The notes: generated by a model from the sequence alone, not told the origin. A stretch of DNA of 64,000 nucleotides from CBDHFF01 sp965262395 (GCA_965262395.1 OZ253531.1:1550001-1614000), one strand, 5' to 3'; positions 36,352 through 45,726 are shown, counted from the first letter of the stretch. Translations and numbers: made by a program.

Positions 36352-36837
36352 ATGACAGAAGACAGTAGTTCTAATAAAAAAATCATTGAGTGGTTAAATA
36401 TTGTATTGGGCAGAGAATTAACTGCAATTAATCAGTATTTTTTGCAATATAGATTATTAGAACATCTAGGCCTAGAAAAAATGGCACAAAAATTCAGAGC
36501 AGAATCAATAGAAGAAATGGAGCATGCTGATGTAATAATGAAGAGGATCATAGTACTTGACGAACTGCCAAAAATCTCTGGATCAAATCCTATAAAAGTC
36601 AATAAAGACCTCCACAAGCTGTTAGAGCAAAACCTAGAAATGGAAAAAGAAACGGTTGTAACATATAGACAGGCAATAAAAGCAATAGACAAAGAGGGTG
36701 ACATAGTAACAGTTGATATACTAACAGATATCTTAAAATCAGAAGAAGAACATGTCGAGTGGGTTAAACAACAACTTAATCTGATCAAAACTATAGGGAT
36801 CCAGAACTATGCTCAATCCAATGCACTGGCAAATTAA
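36352..36837 (+). CDS. bfr: Bacterioferritin
   Basis: A 161-aa four-helix iron-storage protein from ATG 36352 (an upstream TTG adds three residues). Ferroxidase ligands are visible: Glu in LGRELTAINQYF, Glu/His in IEEMEHAD, Glu in LEMEKETV and Glu/His in EEEHVEW. Met in IEEMEHAD is the position that binds heme in bacterioferritins, so the heme-binding form is likely. Assembled 24-mers store iron and protect DNA from Fenton chemistry. It has its own promoter. Confidence 0.94.
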   Translation: MTEDSSSNKKIIEWLNIVLGRELTAINQYFLQYRLLEHLGLEKMAQKFRAESIEEMEHADVIMKRIIVLDELPKISGSNPIKVNKDLHKLLEQNLEMEKETVVTYRQAIKAIDKEGDIVTVDILTDILKSEEEHVEWVKQQLNLIKTIGIQNYAQSNALAN

Positions 36838-36880
36838 AATTACATGAAACGAATTTGTACAAGAAATAGTGAGGTATTAA

Positions 36881-37768
36881 ATGAATATGAGGGGACTCTT
36901 CCAGAGTAATGTCTTCATCGGAATAATGTTGATGCTTCTTCATTGTTTCGCTTTGTCTGTATTAAATTCTATGTCTAAAATGGCATCTCCAGAAGTAAGC
37001 CCTATACAATACAGTTTCTTTGTCTCTTTATCTGGTTTCTTGATCATGATACCATTTATTATAAAGAGAAAATATAAGTTCTTTGATAAATCACAGAAGA
37101 TTAATATATTAAGATCAGGAATTTGTACATTCGATCAGATAATCTTATACTATACTTTAACGCAGCTAGAATTAGTACATGTAACAGCAGTCACCCTTTC
37201 TTACCCTATTATTGCAACCGTAATGGCTGTATTAGTCCTCAAAGAAGAGATTAGGATAAGACGAATCATCAGTATTATTATTGGAATTATAGGGTCAATA
37301 ATAATCATAGATCCCACAGGAACCTCCTTCTCACCAATAACATTACTAGTGGTTGTGGTGGTTATGTGTTGGGGGCTATTGGATGTGATTACCAAAATTT
37401 CAATCAAAAGTAATCCTGACATTATTCAACAAGTTACCTTTATTATGTTATTCACTAGTCTTTTTGCATTACCATTTGTAATTATATTTTGGAATAATTT
37501 TGATTTCTGGCAATATGTACCCTACCTTGTTGGAGGAGGTCTGAGTTTCATATGTTGCATGTGGTCTTTATATGCCGCTTTCAAAAGAACAGAAATATGT
37601 ATACTGGTTCCCCTATATTTCTCCACCTTAGTCTTCTCATCGGTATTGGGCTATTACCTATTTGGTGAAACTATATCTACGCAAACCATCATAGGTTCTT
37701 TAATAGTGACTGTAAGCTCTATTTATATAGCATATCGTGAATATGTAATAAATAAATATGGGAGATAG
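36881..37768 (+). CDS. EamA/DMT family transporter (third copy)
   Basis: A 295-aa protein with ten hydrophobic segments and EamA features (VTAVTLSYPIIATVMAVLVL, then LFGETISTQTIIGSLIV). A GAGG element lies 7 nt before the ATG. It resembles the minus-strand pair at 30-32 kb in size and C-terminal motif but is on the opposite strand. It lies 43 bp after bfr and may share its transcript. Substrate is unknown. Confidence 0.84.
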   Translation: MNMRGLFQSNVFIGIMLMLLHCFALSVLNSMSKMASPEVSPIQYSFFVSLSGFLIMIPFIIKRKYKFFDKSQKINILRSGICTFDQIILYYTLTQLELVHVTAVTLSYPIIATVMAVLVLKEEIRIRRIISIIIGIIGSIIIIDPTGTSFSPITLLVVVVVMCWGLLDVITKISIKSNPDIIQQVTFIMLFTSLFALPFVIIFWNNFDFWQYVPYLVGGGLSFICCMWSLYAAFKRTEICILVPLYFSTLVFSSVLGYYLFGETISTQTIIGSLIVTVSSIYIAYREYVINKYGR

Positions 37769-38370
37769 ACAAAAGGAAAGTGCTGATACTTCTATTGCGC
37801 CATACCTATATGTCACAACAATATATTAGTAATTCATTACGCTCTCTCTTTAGATCGCTTTTTGCGCCTATTTACTGTTAGATTGATGCAATTCAGAAGA
37901 GATTCTTATAATATAATGCAAATTATGAGACATAGGATTATAGGGCTGCAATTAGAATTTATAGGCGTACTAACCTACGAACAAAAACTATAGCCATAAT
38001 ACGATATAAGCCAATACGAGATCTTGAAATTGATATATATATGGAGCCCTAAAACCTTACTTAGCTTATGGCTTAGACTCCAGAGACCAAGATTTCATGC
38101 ACACTAATTACCCTGCTATAACATAATATCCACCAAGGAATGAGTGATAGTAATCATAAGTCACAACTGATAGTTCATTATAAAGACAGATAGAATATCA
38201 AAAGAAGTACAGGCTAATTTCTTTGTTTTCCTATCGGCTAATCTTAAAATATTCCAAAGCCAACTTTCTCTCTGAGTTCAAAAATGACCTAATGATCTTG
38301 AAGAAGCAAGGTCTATAAATATCAAAATACCAGGCCTGAACTATTCATTATAAACCTCGGAATCTCTACC
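37769..38370. other. Gap without recognised features
   Basis: AT-rich sequence between the third DMT gene and the 88-bp array. No ORF with family signs, no tRNA-like fold and no strong hairpin were found by eye. It could hold decayed copies of the adjacent array, since CTCGGAATCTCTACC just before 38371 resembles the unit junction. Confidence 0.5.
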
Positions 38371-38698
38371 TAAGAGCTAAACACATATAAAAATGCAAAG
38401 AGGAACAGCCAAACTACATCAACAAAGTGCCAGTATAACCAATCTCAGAATATCCGCCTAAGAGCTAAACACATATAAAAATGCAAAGAGGAACAGCCAA
38501 ACCACATCAACAAAGTGCCAGTATAACCAATCTCAGAATATCCGCCTAAGAGCTAAGCACATATAAAAATGCAAAGAGGAATAGCCAAACCACATCAACA
38601 AAGTGCCAGTATAACCAATCTCAGAATATCTACTAAGAGCTGAACACATATAAAAATGCAAAGAGGAATAGCCAAACCACATCAACAAAGTGCCAGTA
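38371..38698. repeat. 88-bp tandem repeat, amplified 3' end of ctaE
   Basis: TAAGAGCT starts at 38371, 38459, 38547 and 38634: periods 88, 88 and 87 bp. The last unit (to 38698) is the end of ctaE on the minus strand and encodes the YWHFVDVVWLFLF-type C-terminus plus the stop. The three outer units repeat this coding end and stop without any gene body. Similarity is almost complete. Confidence 0.95.
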
Positions 38699-39466
38699 CC
38701 AGGCTGCAAATTCGAACCCTAGGTGGGAGGATTTGCCTTTAAAATGCCCTTTTTTGGCTCTAAGAGCACAAACCCACAAAAATATAGTACCGATAATAAC
38801 ATGGACACCATGAAACCCAGTTGCCATATAAAAATTTGATGAATATATCGAAGCAAACCCCTCTTCGTTGAATGCAAATGCTGCGTGAGAATACTCGAAC
38901 GCCTGAAGTAAGGTGAATATCACTCCAAGTATAACAGTGATCACCAGCGCTTTATATGTATCTTTACCATGCTCATTAATCAAAGAATAATGCGCCCAAG
39001 TAACTGTAGTACCAGATAAGAGCAAAATCAAAGTATTAATATAAGGCAATCCCCATGGATTGAATGTTTCTATATCTTCTGGAGGCCAGGAACCTTCTTC
39101 AACTGGCCAAAAATTATCTAATATAAAGGATGGATCCAGCCAAGCACGAAACAAAGACCAAAAGAAAACCACAAAGAACATGACCTCAGAGAAGATGAAC
39201 AATGCCATACCAATCCTAAGCCCATTTTGAACAATGGCAGTATGAGCCTTATCAGAGATAGCCTCTTTAATTACATCTTTCCACCATACATACATGCACA
39301 ATAGCAAAAGAGATAAGCTAACAAGCATATGTGTCATGCCATATCCCCAATCCTGCATATAATTAATACCACCAAGCGCCAACATGAATAGCACAAAGGC
39401 TATTGCAAGGGGCCACGGACTTGGGTTGACCAAATGAAAATCATGTTTTATCTTTTCATCATGCAT
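38633..39466 (-). CDS. ctaE: Cytochrome c oxidase subunit III
   Basis: A 277-aa inner-membrane protein of the aa3-type oxidase with seven hydrophobic segments. Family signatures include HDFHLVNPSPWPL at the start, SEVMFFVVFFWSLFRAWLDP, PEDIETFNPWGLPYINTLIL, GFHGVHVIIG and AAWYWHFVDVVWLFLF at the end. Length matches alphaproteobacterial subunit III. Subunits I and II are elsewhere. The final 65 codon-bases form the template of a downstream tandem array, so the gene end itself is intact but flanked by three copies of it. Confidence 0.96.
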   Translation of the reverse strand: MHDEKIKHDFHLVNPSPWPLAIAFVLFMLALGGINYMQDWGYGMTHMLVSLSLLLLCMYVWWKDVIKEAISDKAHTAIVQNGLRIGMALFIFSEVMFFVVFFWSLFRAWLDPSFILDNFWPVEEGSWPPEDIETFNPWGLPYINTLILLLSGTTVTWAHYSLINEHGKDTYKALVITVILGVIFTLLQAFEYSHAAFAFNEEGFASIYSSNFYMATGFHGVHVIIGTIFLWVCALRAKKGHFKGKSSHLGFEFAAWYWHFVDVVWLFLFAFLYVFSS

Positions 39467-39650
39467 AACACAACACCTCTACAAATTCTGCACCACATAC
39501 AATACTGGAAATTATATCAAAAGAAAATAAATTTTTGATAAAGAAGTTACGCCTAATAAGAAATAACCTAATATTCCTGAACTAGAATAGTCGTAGCATA
39601 GATATATCCTACATAGCAACAAGATCTTGCGATTTAAGTAAGACTTATTG

Positions 39651-40739
39651 TTATTTATGCAAATGATTCTTATTCAACAAGCAATATATTACAGCCATAC
39701 GTATAAATACACCAATCTTGGCCTGATAATTAATGATGCTATGCTTCAGATTGTCAACAATATCGCTAGAAATTTCAACATCACGATTAAACGGCCCAGG
39801 GTGCATAATTAATACATTATCCTTACATAAGCTTAGATGCATCGAACCAAACATGTATAATTTACTATATTCAGATAATAGAGACTGACACTCACCAGAC
39901 ATTCTTTCTTTCTGTACACGCAATAACATTACTATATCCACATCATGTAATCCTTCTTCTAGAGAATAATATACTTTATGACGAGATATATTATTTGGCG
40001 CCAACTGAGGAGGAGTGATAATCCTAATATCTTTGATCCCAAGTTTCTCCAGCAGTATTAAATCAGAACGAGCTACCCTACTATGCATGATATCGCCCAC
40101 GATTGCTATTTTCAAACTACCAACGTCATCTTTTACAATCTTACTAAAATATTCACGAAACTTTTTAATATAATCTCTATACGAATGAACATCCCTGCAT
40201 AGCTCATGAATAACATCCAAGGAAATGAATTTTTTCCTAATGATTGAATAAATATCAATTAGCGCCTGTGTTGGATGCTCTCGCATACCATCTCCCGCAT
40301 TCACAACAGGACAATCAACCTCACTGGATAACATCTTTATAGAGCAGCTTTTATTGTGCCTAACCACTAGTATATCTGGCATGTAGCCATTAAGCACACT
40401 AGCTGTATCGGACATTGTTTCACCTTTTTGCATAGACGAAGATGCAATATTCATAGATAATACGTGCAACCCAAGATTTTTAGCTGCTATATCGAAAGAC
40501 ATGAGAGTACGTGTAGAATTTTCAAAGAATAAGCTAAGCAATTTTTTCGAGGCCAAGTATTCATTCGCATCTTGTAGAAATTCTGAATAAAATTTATCAA
40601 ATCGTATATCCACCATTTCCATCTTAGGATCAAATACTTGTTCAAAGAACATAGTATAAGAAAACAAAGTCACTAGATCATCAACTGACAGATCATTAGT
40701 ATCAATAACGTCTTGCTTCATACTATCTTTAAACAACAT
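39651..40739 (-). CDS. pyrB: Aspartate carbamoyltransferase catalytic chain
   Basis: A 362-aa cytosolic enzyme joining carbamoyl phosphate and aspartate in pyrimidine synthesis. Carbamoyl-phosphate-binding FFENSTRT (71-78), NAGDGMREHPTQALID, GDIMHSRVARS and HPGPFNRDVEI are conserved. It is about 50 residues longer than usual because of an added N-terminal stretch and a charged insert of about 40 residues (around SIIRKKFISLDVIHELCRD) after the HPTQ motif. No pyrI partner is seen. ATG 40739 or 40721 may be the start. Confidence 0.93.
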   Translation of the reverse strand: MLFKDSMKQDVIDTNDLSVDDLVTLFSYTMFFEQVFDPKMEMVDIRFDKFYSEFLQDANEYLASKKLLSLFFENSTRTLMSFDIAAKNLGLHVLSMNIASSSMQKGETMSDTASVLNGYMPDILVVRHNKSCSIKMLSSEVDCPVVNAGDGMREHPTQALIDIYSIIRKKFISLDVIHELCRDVHSYRDYIKKFREYFSKIVKDDVGSLKIAIVGDIMHSRVARSDLILLEKLGIKDIRIITPPQLAPNNISRHKVYYSLEEGLHDVDIVMLLRVQKERMSGECQSLLSEYSKLYMFGSMHLSLCKDNVLIMHPGPFNRDVEISSDIVDNLKHSIINYQAKIGVFIRMAVIYCLLNKNHLHK

Positions 40740-40884
40740 ACCAATTTTATTATAATAACCAGAACAGTCAGACTATAAGATAAGATTTAATTTAGTACAA
40801 TGTAATAATAATTGCCTTAAGATCAAGCATATCTTGCATTAATTTAAGGTTTAATAAAAAGAAAGTACAAAACAACACCAAAAT

Positions 40885-41326
40885 TTAATAAAAACACTGA
40901 ACCACTTAATCTAAAGCAAAGAGCCTCTCACACTATAGTTAGTTATAGCAGACGACATGCATAACCATACGGCTAAGCAACTTTATGTTTATCAATTAAT
41001 AAAAACACTGAACCACTTAATCTAAAGCAAAGAGCTTCTCACACTATAGTTAGTTATAGCAGACGACATGCATAACCATACGGCTAAGCAACTTTATGTT
41101 TATCAATTAATAAAAACACTGGATCACTCGACCTGAAGCAAAGAGCCTCTCACACTATAGTTAGTTATAGCAGACGACATGCATAACCATACGGCTAAGC
41201 AACTTTATGTTTATCAATTAATAAAAACACTGAACCACTTAATCTAAAGCAAAGAGCTTCTCACACTATAGTTAGTTATAGCAGACGACATGCATAACCA
41301 TACGGCTAAGCAACTTTATGTTTATC
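40885..41326. repeat. 111-bp tandem repeat, four copies, amplified 3' end of rpoH
   Basis: AAAAACACTG marks units with a period of exactly 111 bp (reference base at 40895, 41006, 41117, 41228). The last unit runs into rpoH and includes its stop codon (41306-41308) and last six codons (DKHKVA). The first, second and fourth copies differ by very few bases; the third has a short variant block (GGATCACTCGACCTG). Before the array, 40740-40884 is AT-rich without features. Confidence 0.96.
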
Positions 41327-42241
41327 GTGGCATTTATTCTCACATTCGTCCTTACAATCATCTACATAGGTCTTGATTCTTTGCATCGCCTGTTGCTCTA
41401 ACTGCCTGATTCTTTCCAGAGATACTTTATATTTTGAAGCTAGCGCACTAAGACCTACAGCTGGAGAACTTAGCTTTCTACTTATAAGTATATCTTGTTC
41501 TCTGTCATTGAGTTTTTTAAGCCCCTTGTACAATAATTTTCTTCTATAATCTAAGTGTTCACGCTCTTCATATTCCTGTTCTTCGTGGTTTTCATTAGCA
41601 ATGAAATCTTGTAGCTCACCTTTGGTATTAGCATCTCCACCACTAACATGATCATTCAGCGACACCGACTTGGTAACAGACGAAAAATAATTATCCATAT
41701 CGATTACCTGTTCTTTTGTTACAGATAACTCTTTAGATATAGCTTCTACATCTTCATTAGTTAAATTAGAACCGCATCGACCTTCATTATTACGAAACAG
41801 CTTTTCCTTCATCTTTCGTAAGCTAAAAAACAATTTTTTCTTAGCAGCACCCGCTCCTATTTTCAGAGAAGATAAAGAATCATAGATATAGTCATGTATT
41901 TTGGCCTTTATCCAGCACATAGCGTAAGTAGACAACCTGAAGCCCTTAGTAGGATCGAATCTCTTCACTGCTTGCATCAAACCTATATTACCTTCTGAGA
42001 TCAGATCCATTATAGGCAACCCATATCCCTTGAAGCCAAAAGCAATTTTTACAACTAACCTAAGATGACTCGTAACAAGCTGATGTGCAGCCTTAACATC
42101 TCCAAGAGCAACCCATTTGTTGGCAAGCTCTATTTCTGTTTCTGAAGACAAAATTGGAAATACCTTGATCTTTTTTATATAATCAAGCACTCCATCTTCT
42201 GTGGAAAAACTGGGTAATGAAGACATATTCATAGCAACCAT
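41306..42241 (-). CDS. rpoH: Heat-shock sigma factor sigma-32
   Basis: A 311-aa sigma-70-family factor. ATG 42241 is chosen because GGGAG lies 8 nt upstream; TTG 42247 is less likely. Region 2 (HLRLVVKIAFGFKGYGLPIMDLISEGNIGLMQAVKRFDP with GFRLSTYAMCWIKAKI) and region 4 (LNDREQDILISRKL, then VSLERIRQLEQQAMQRIK) are clear. Absence of region 1.1 and size identify RpoH rather than RpoD. In alphaproteobacteria it drives chaperone and protease genes. A large inverted repeat lies 68 bp upstream of the start. Confidence 0.9.
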   Translation of the reverse strand: MVAMNMSSLPSFSTEDGVLDYIKKIKVFPILSSETEIELANKWVALGDVKAAHQLVTSHLRLVVKIAFGFKGYGLPIMDLISEGNIGLMQAVKRFDPTKGFRLSTYAMCWIKAKIHDYIYDSLSSLKIGAGAAKKKLFFSLRKMKEKLFRNNEGRCGSNLTNEDVEAISKELSVTKEQVIDMDNYFSSVTKSVSLNDHVSGGDANTKGELQDFIANENHEEQEYEEREHLDYRRKLLYKGLKKLNDREQDILISRKLSSPAVGLSALASKYKVSLERIRQLEQQAMQRIKTYVDDCKDECENKCHDKHKVA

Positions 42242-42308
42242 ACACAAAACTCCCTATTGCATAAGTAATAAAATTATCAATACCGCTAATAGCAGTATTT
42301 ATTTTGCT

Positions 42309-42378
42309 AACCTTTGTATTAACTGCATTCAGAGATTATATAGTTCCGAAATCTCCAAATGCAGTTAATACAAAGGTT
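42309..42378. repeat. Perfect 21-bp inverted repeat (70-nt palindrome) upstream of rpoH
   Basis: The left arm at 42309-42329 (AACCTTTGTATTAACTGCAT plus T) is the exact reverse complement of the right arm at 42358-42378. An inner GAGAT/ATCTC pair extends the stem. It lies between the divergent rpoH and hydrolase-like genes, so it is not at the end of either. Remaining sequence from 42379 to 42589 is very AT-rich. Confidence 0.9.
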
Positions 42379-42589
42379 CTATTAAAATATAGTGTGTAGA
42401 ATTACTATAATGTGTAAAATACTAAATTTCAAGTCTACAAACTTAAATATAAAATAATAAAATTATTAATATTACTAATAATGATACACTAATTATATTA
42501 AACTATAAACCATTTAATGATTAAACTCTTGCAATACAATAAATTATATATGATAATATCTGCGGTTTATAAAATATTGCACTTAACAC

Positions 42590-43339
42590 ATGATACTCAA
42601 AAGACTTGCAGAGGAAGAGGATTTATCCATTAAGACGTTTTTGCCTGCTCCCTTCACGAGTGAATCCACATCTGAAATTATAGATTCGGAAAACAATGTA
42701 GTGGATTATTACAGCCATGGTAGCCTGAGTAACCTGTTTGCTAATTTTGTACAATTAGACTGCGATATGACAATAGCAGTGGGCATAGGTGGATGCGTTG
42801 CTGCAAATTTAATAGCAAAAGGACTCCTTAATACTAAGATGCTGGTAATAATAAGTGGAGTTTTTCAGTTGGTAAAGGATAAGCGATTGGATATTGGTTA
42901 TGATTTATCAGAATATTGTCCCACAGAAGATGCTCTCAAAGGCAATATATCACTCAACAACCATTACACTAAACTTGCTTCCAAAATTGCAAATAAAGAG
43001 GATGAAGAAACAAGTGGGTCACACAACACCAACAATAATACAGAAAGACTCTTTTATGCAGAGCATGTGAAGAATAAATTGGATGATTTGTTTCATGACT
43101 ATACAGATATCAGTTGTGCTGATATAGATTTCTCTAATTTCCCAAGCACATTAATAATCCATGGTGATGAAGGAGGGGTAATAAATACAAAGCACGCAAA
43201 GAAGTTTCATGAAAAAATCAAAGGCAGTAAATTGGTTATTATGGAAGGCTGCGGTCATATGCCTCATATACATCACCCTACAAAAGTCGCAGAATTGATA
43301 TATGATGAATTTATTGGACTAAAAGAAAATAATAGCTAA
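42590..43339 (+). CDS. Alpha/beta hydrolase-like protein, nucleophile replaced
   Basis: A 249-aa product. The core resembles alpha/beta hydrolases: a nucleophile-elbow region VGIGGCVAANLIAKG (about 65-79), the acid strand TLIIHGDEGGVI and the catalytic-His loop GCGHMPHIHHP. At the elbow, GxSxG reads GIGGC, so the Ser nucleophile is Gly. The first strands of the usual fold, including the oxyanion HG motif, are absent, and the N-terminus is short. The middle carries a polar low-complexity insert (ETSGSHNTNNNTE). It may be inactive or a truncated relic that is still open. Its 3' neighbour is an unknown gene. Confidence 0.62.
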   Translation: MILKRLAEEEDLSIKTFLPAPFTSESTSEIIDSENNVVDYYSHGSLSNLFANFVQLDCDMTIAVGIGGCVAANLIAKGLLNTKMLVIISGVFQLVKDKRLDIGYDLSEYCPTEDALKGNISLNNHYTKLASKIANKEDEETSGSHNTNNNTERLFYAEHVKNKLDDLFHDYTDISCADIDFSNFPSTLIIHGDEGGVINTKHAKKFHEKIKGSKLVIMEGCGHMPHIHHPTKVAELIYDEFIGLKENNS

Positions 43340-43459
43340 TTACATGAATATCTGCTATCCTCCAGTGGCACTTTGTGGACACATAGAAATAAGCATTCGT
43401 ATGTGTATTTTTTTGGTGCTAACTAAATTAATATAAATAATAAAATGGAGAATTACACC

Positions 43460-44362
43460 ATGAGATTTAGATCAGATTGTTCCGTACACATAAGTGAATC
43501 TGGTGCATATCCCGGCAGACATTTACATAGTAGCACTAGAGAAAGAATTGAGGGTATGGTAATAGAAATTCTTGAACCTTTAGGCTCAACTGCATCAGTC
43601 CAAGCCTATGTTGATATCTCCAGACATATGTCTCCTCATGCCTGTTTCGATGTATCTGTAGGAATTGACGCTGGAAAACACGTAGCACCATATATAAAGT
43701 CAAGCGGAAGAACAAAAAATACATCTTCTTTGATGCACATGATTGAATCACTCACAAGAGGTGGACTGAAAAAAGTAATGAGGGATAAGAAACATCACTC
43801 TGCTATACGACACAAAAGAGTAAGAAAATCATATGATACTGTTCATGACATGACAATTGATCCTAGAATGGCACCAAGCTTCCTTAATGAAGAAATGTCG
43901 CACAATCATCAAACATCAATCCACTCTGCTCCTCTTGGTAATAAAGCACTAATGCACGGAAGTGATCATTATAATCACTCTTATGTTAATAATGCTGCCG
44001 ATGCATCTTCAATATCACAGAACGGATCTAAAGAGGAAGCATTTAAACCACGTAACATAATTTCTCCTAAGAATAAGGCAGCAGGCACTAAGGGACCTCA
44101 GGGTTCAACGCAAGGTGTTAATATGCCTTACATGGAAGGAGATTATGGAATAAATCATCATAGAATTACCACACTCCCAACTCTTCATCTTGATGGCATG
44201 AATACTATGTCACTTAACGATGCTCGAGATTTGATTCAACAAACACACAATACATTATTGTTTTTTAATGTTGATTCAAGAAGGCCTGGAGTGCTTTATT
44301 ATGAACACAAGATGCCTGAAGGAACATATCTCAAATACAGAGAATTTAATTTAATTTTTTAA
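43460..44362 (+). CDS. Unknown protein, first gene of accessory cluster
   Basis: A 300-aa product not recognised. ATG 43460 is favoured because GGAG ends 9 nt before it; ATG 43445 is possible. It is hydrophilic and rich in His, Ser, Met and Lys, with no signal peptide or membrane helix. Residues about 95-125 are basic (MRDKKHHSAIRHKRVRKS). Its last 12 codons (YLKYREFNLIF and stop) recur as relics before the next paralogues (45122-45157, and weaker near 45838), so the duplication that made the small-membrane-protein family started inside this gene. Confidence 0.6.
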   Translation: MRFRSDCSVHISESGAYPGRHLHSSTRERIEGMVIEILEPLGSTASVQAYVDISRHMSPHACFDVSVGIDAGKHVAPYIKSSGRTKNTSSLMHMIESLTRGGLKKVMRDKKHHSAIRHKRVRKSYDTVHDMTIDPRMAPSFLNEEMSHNHQTSIHSAPLGNKALMHGSDHYNHSYVNNAADASSISQNGSKEEAFKPRNIISPKNKAAGTKGPQGSTQGVNMPYMEGDYGINHHRITTLPTLHLDGMNTMSLNDARDLIQQTHNTLLFFNVDSRRPGVLYYEHKMPEGTYLKYREFNLIF

Positions 44363-44373
44363 GGAGAATTATT

Positions 44374-44877
44374 ATGGGTGGTAGTAAGAAACAATCAAAG
44401 AATAAATCTAGGAGCAGAACGCAAGACGGTTCACCGTGGGTGATGGCTGTAGCTATACCTTGCATCTTTCCGCCTACTGCTATGATTGTGATACCTTTTT
44501 TTGCTGCCTATGTTATAACAGCGAGCATTGATTATGCAGCTGCAAAAAAGTTGGCTGCAGAGGGCTGGACAATACAGGACGGACTGTTGATACAATTATC
44601 AGAAGATGAACTAAAAGAAAGTCAACACAGTTCAAAAGAAGCTACGAAAGAAAGACGAGCGAATCTAGCAGAGCATTTCACGCGTGAACGATGGAGCCCC
44701 ATTACCTCTCCCCTAACATATCTTAAAGGTGTTCACCAAAGGAGACATGCACAGCAAGAGAACGAACAGCAATCAACAATAGCACAAGTTGTCTCGCCGC
44801 TGCCCTCTGAATTGACGCCTCTTGTTGAGAGTGACCAACTCCAAGTGAGTTACGCCAGTGTTCCTTTGTCTGCTTAA
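44374..44877 (+). CDS. Small membrane protein family, copy 1, truncated by a stop
   Basis: A 167-aa product with a strong AAGGAGA site before ATG. N-terminal basic stretch, then hydrophobic segments (VMAVAIPCIFPPTAMIVIPFF), followed by the family motif AAAKKLAAEGWTIQDG and a second motif AEHFTRERW. No known domain is recognised. Compared with copy 2 the frame ends early: TAA at 44875 stands where copy 2 has GAA (Glu), and relic C-terminal sequence continues to about 45016. The 11-nt gap from the gene before suggests co-transcription. Confidence 0.62.
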   Translation: MGGSKKQSKNKSRSRTQDGSPWVMAVAIPCIFPPTAMIVIPFFAAYVITASIDYAAAKKLAAEGWTIQDGLLIQLSEDELKESQHSSKEATKERRANLAEHFTRERWSPITSPLTYLKGVHQRRHAQQENEQQSTIAQVVSPLPSELTPLVESDQLQVSYASVPLSA

Positions 44878-45168
44878 TTTGCAGAACAAACAACGCAGTA
44901 CTCCAGTGTTTTTTCGCTTGCTGGACTTAAAGCACAAGTGCAGTACTGCATCTGAGGCTAGTGTTGATGAACAATTGTGGAGTAACAATTCCAATTTTGG
45001 GCATGAGACTGAATGAGAAACAGGCATAGTTTCGTTATTATCCTAATCATCTTAGTAATTGACCTTCCACGTTCATTGAATCATAATGATGTGTGGGTGT
45101 TCAGTGCAATCGGAGACTGTACATCTCAAATACAGAAAATTTAATTTGGTTTTCTAAGGAGAAATATT
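44878..45168 (+). other. Relics of copy 1 tail and of the upstream gene's end
   Basis: 44878-45016 resembles the C-terminal coding end of copy 2 (shared GAACAATTG, GAGTAACAA and TCCAATTTTGGGC). 45122-45157 resembles the last 12 codons of the gene at 43460. Together they show that a unit of about 795 bp was duplicated. No independent gene is seen. Confidence 0.75.
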
Positions 45169-45726
45169 ATGAGTACAAAAGATAACCCGGTACCAAGTAA
45201 ACTTGGTAAGAAGATATTAGCAATCTTACCATGGATCGCTGTGGCCACTGCTTCTCCGGTTCTTTTTCTTACTCCTGCAGTAATTATTCTTGATATCTAT
45301 GTTATAAAAGCGGCCATTGATTATAAAATTACTGCAAAAAAGTTGGCTGCAGAGGGCTGGACAATACAGGACGGAGAACTAATTGAAATGTCAGAAGAAG
45401 AGCAACAAATGTTGAAAAAAGGTTCGAACGAAGTTATTAGGGCAGATCAAAAAACAAGACAAACGCGTATAGCAGAGTATTTAACGTATGAACGATGGAA
45501 ATTCATTCATACTCCCAGAGAATGTCTTATAGCTGCTTGCAAGAAGCATTCCTTATTCCACCACAAGAACAAACCTGAATCAACAATAATACAAGCTGAA
45601 GATTGCAGCACTCTTGCGCCTGCTGAATTTGAAGCACAAACTCAGCACTCCAGTACTTCCTCTGAAGCTAATGCTGGTGAACAATTGCGGAGTAACAACT
45701 CCAATTTTGGGCCTGTGATTGAATGA
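45169..45726 (+). CDS. Small membrane protein family, copy 2, full length
   Basis: A 185-aa product and the most complete member of the family. An AAGGAGAAA site precedes ATG. A short basic N-terminus leads to hydrophobic segments (ILPWIAVATASPVLFLTPAV, then IILDIYVIKAA), then the family motif TAKKLAAEGWTIQDGELIE, a charged region, the second motif AEYLTYERWKF, and a polar tail. Function is unknown. The invariance of both motifs across copies suggests a constrained cytoplasmic part. Confidence 0.62.
   Translation: MSTKDNPVPSKLGKKILAILPWIAVATASPVLFLTPAVIILDIYVIKAAIDYKITAKKLAAEGWTIQDGELIEMSEEEQQMLKKGSNEVIRADQKTRQTRIAEYLTYERWKFIHTPRECLIAACKKHSLFHHKNKPESTIIQAEDCSTLAPAEFEAQTQHSSTSSEANAGEQLRSNNSNFGPVIE

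Noticed and set aside
38700..38730. tRNA T-loop-like TTCGAACC
   Set aside because: It lies inside the ctaE coding region and no cloverleaf can be drawn around it.
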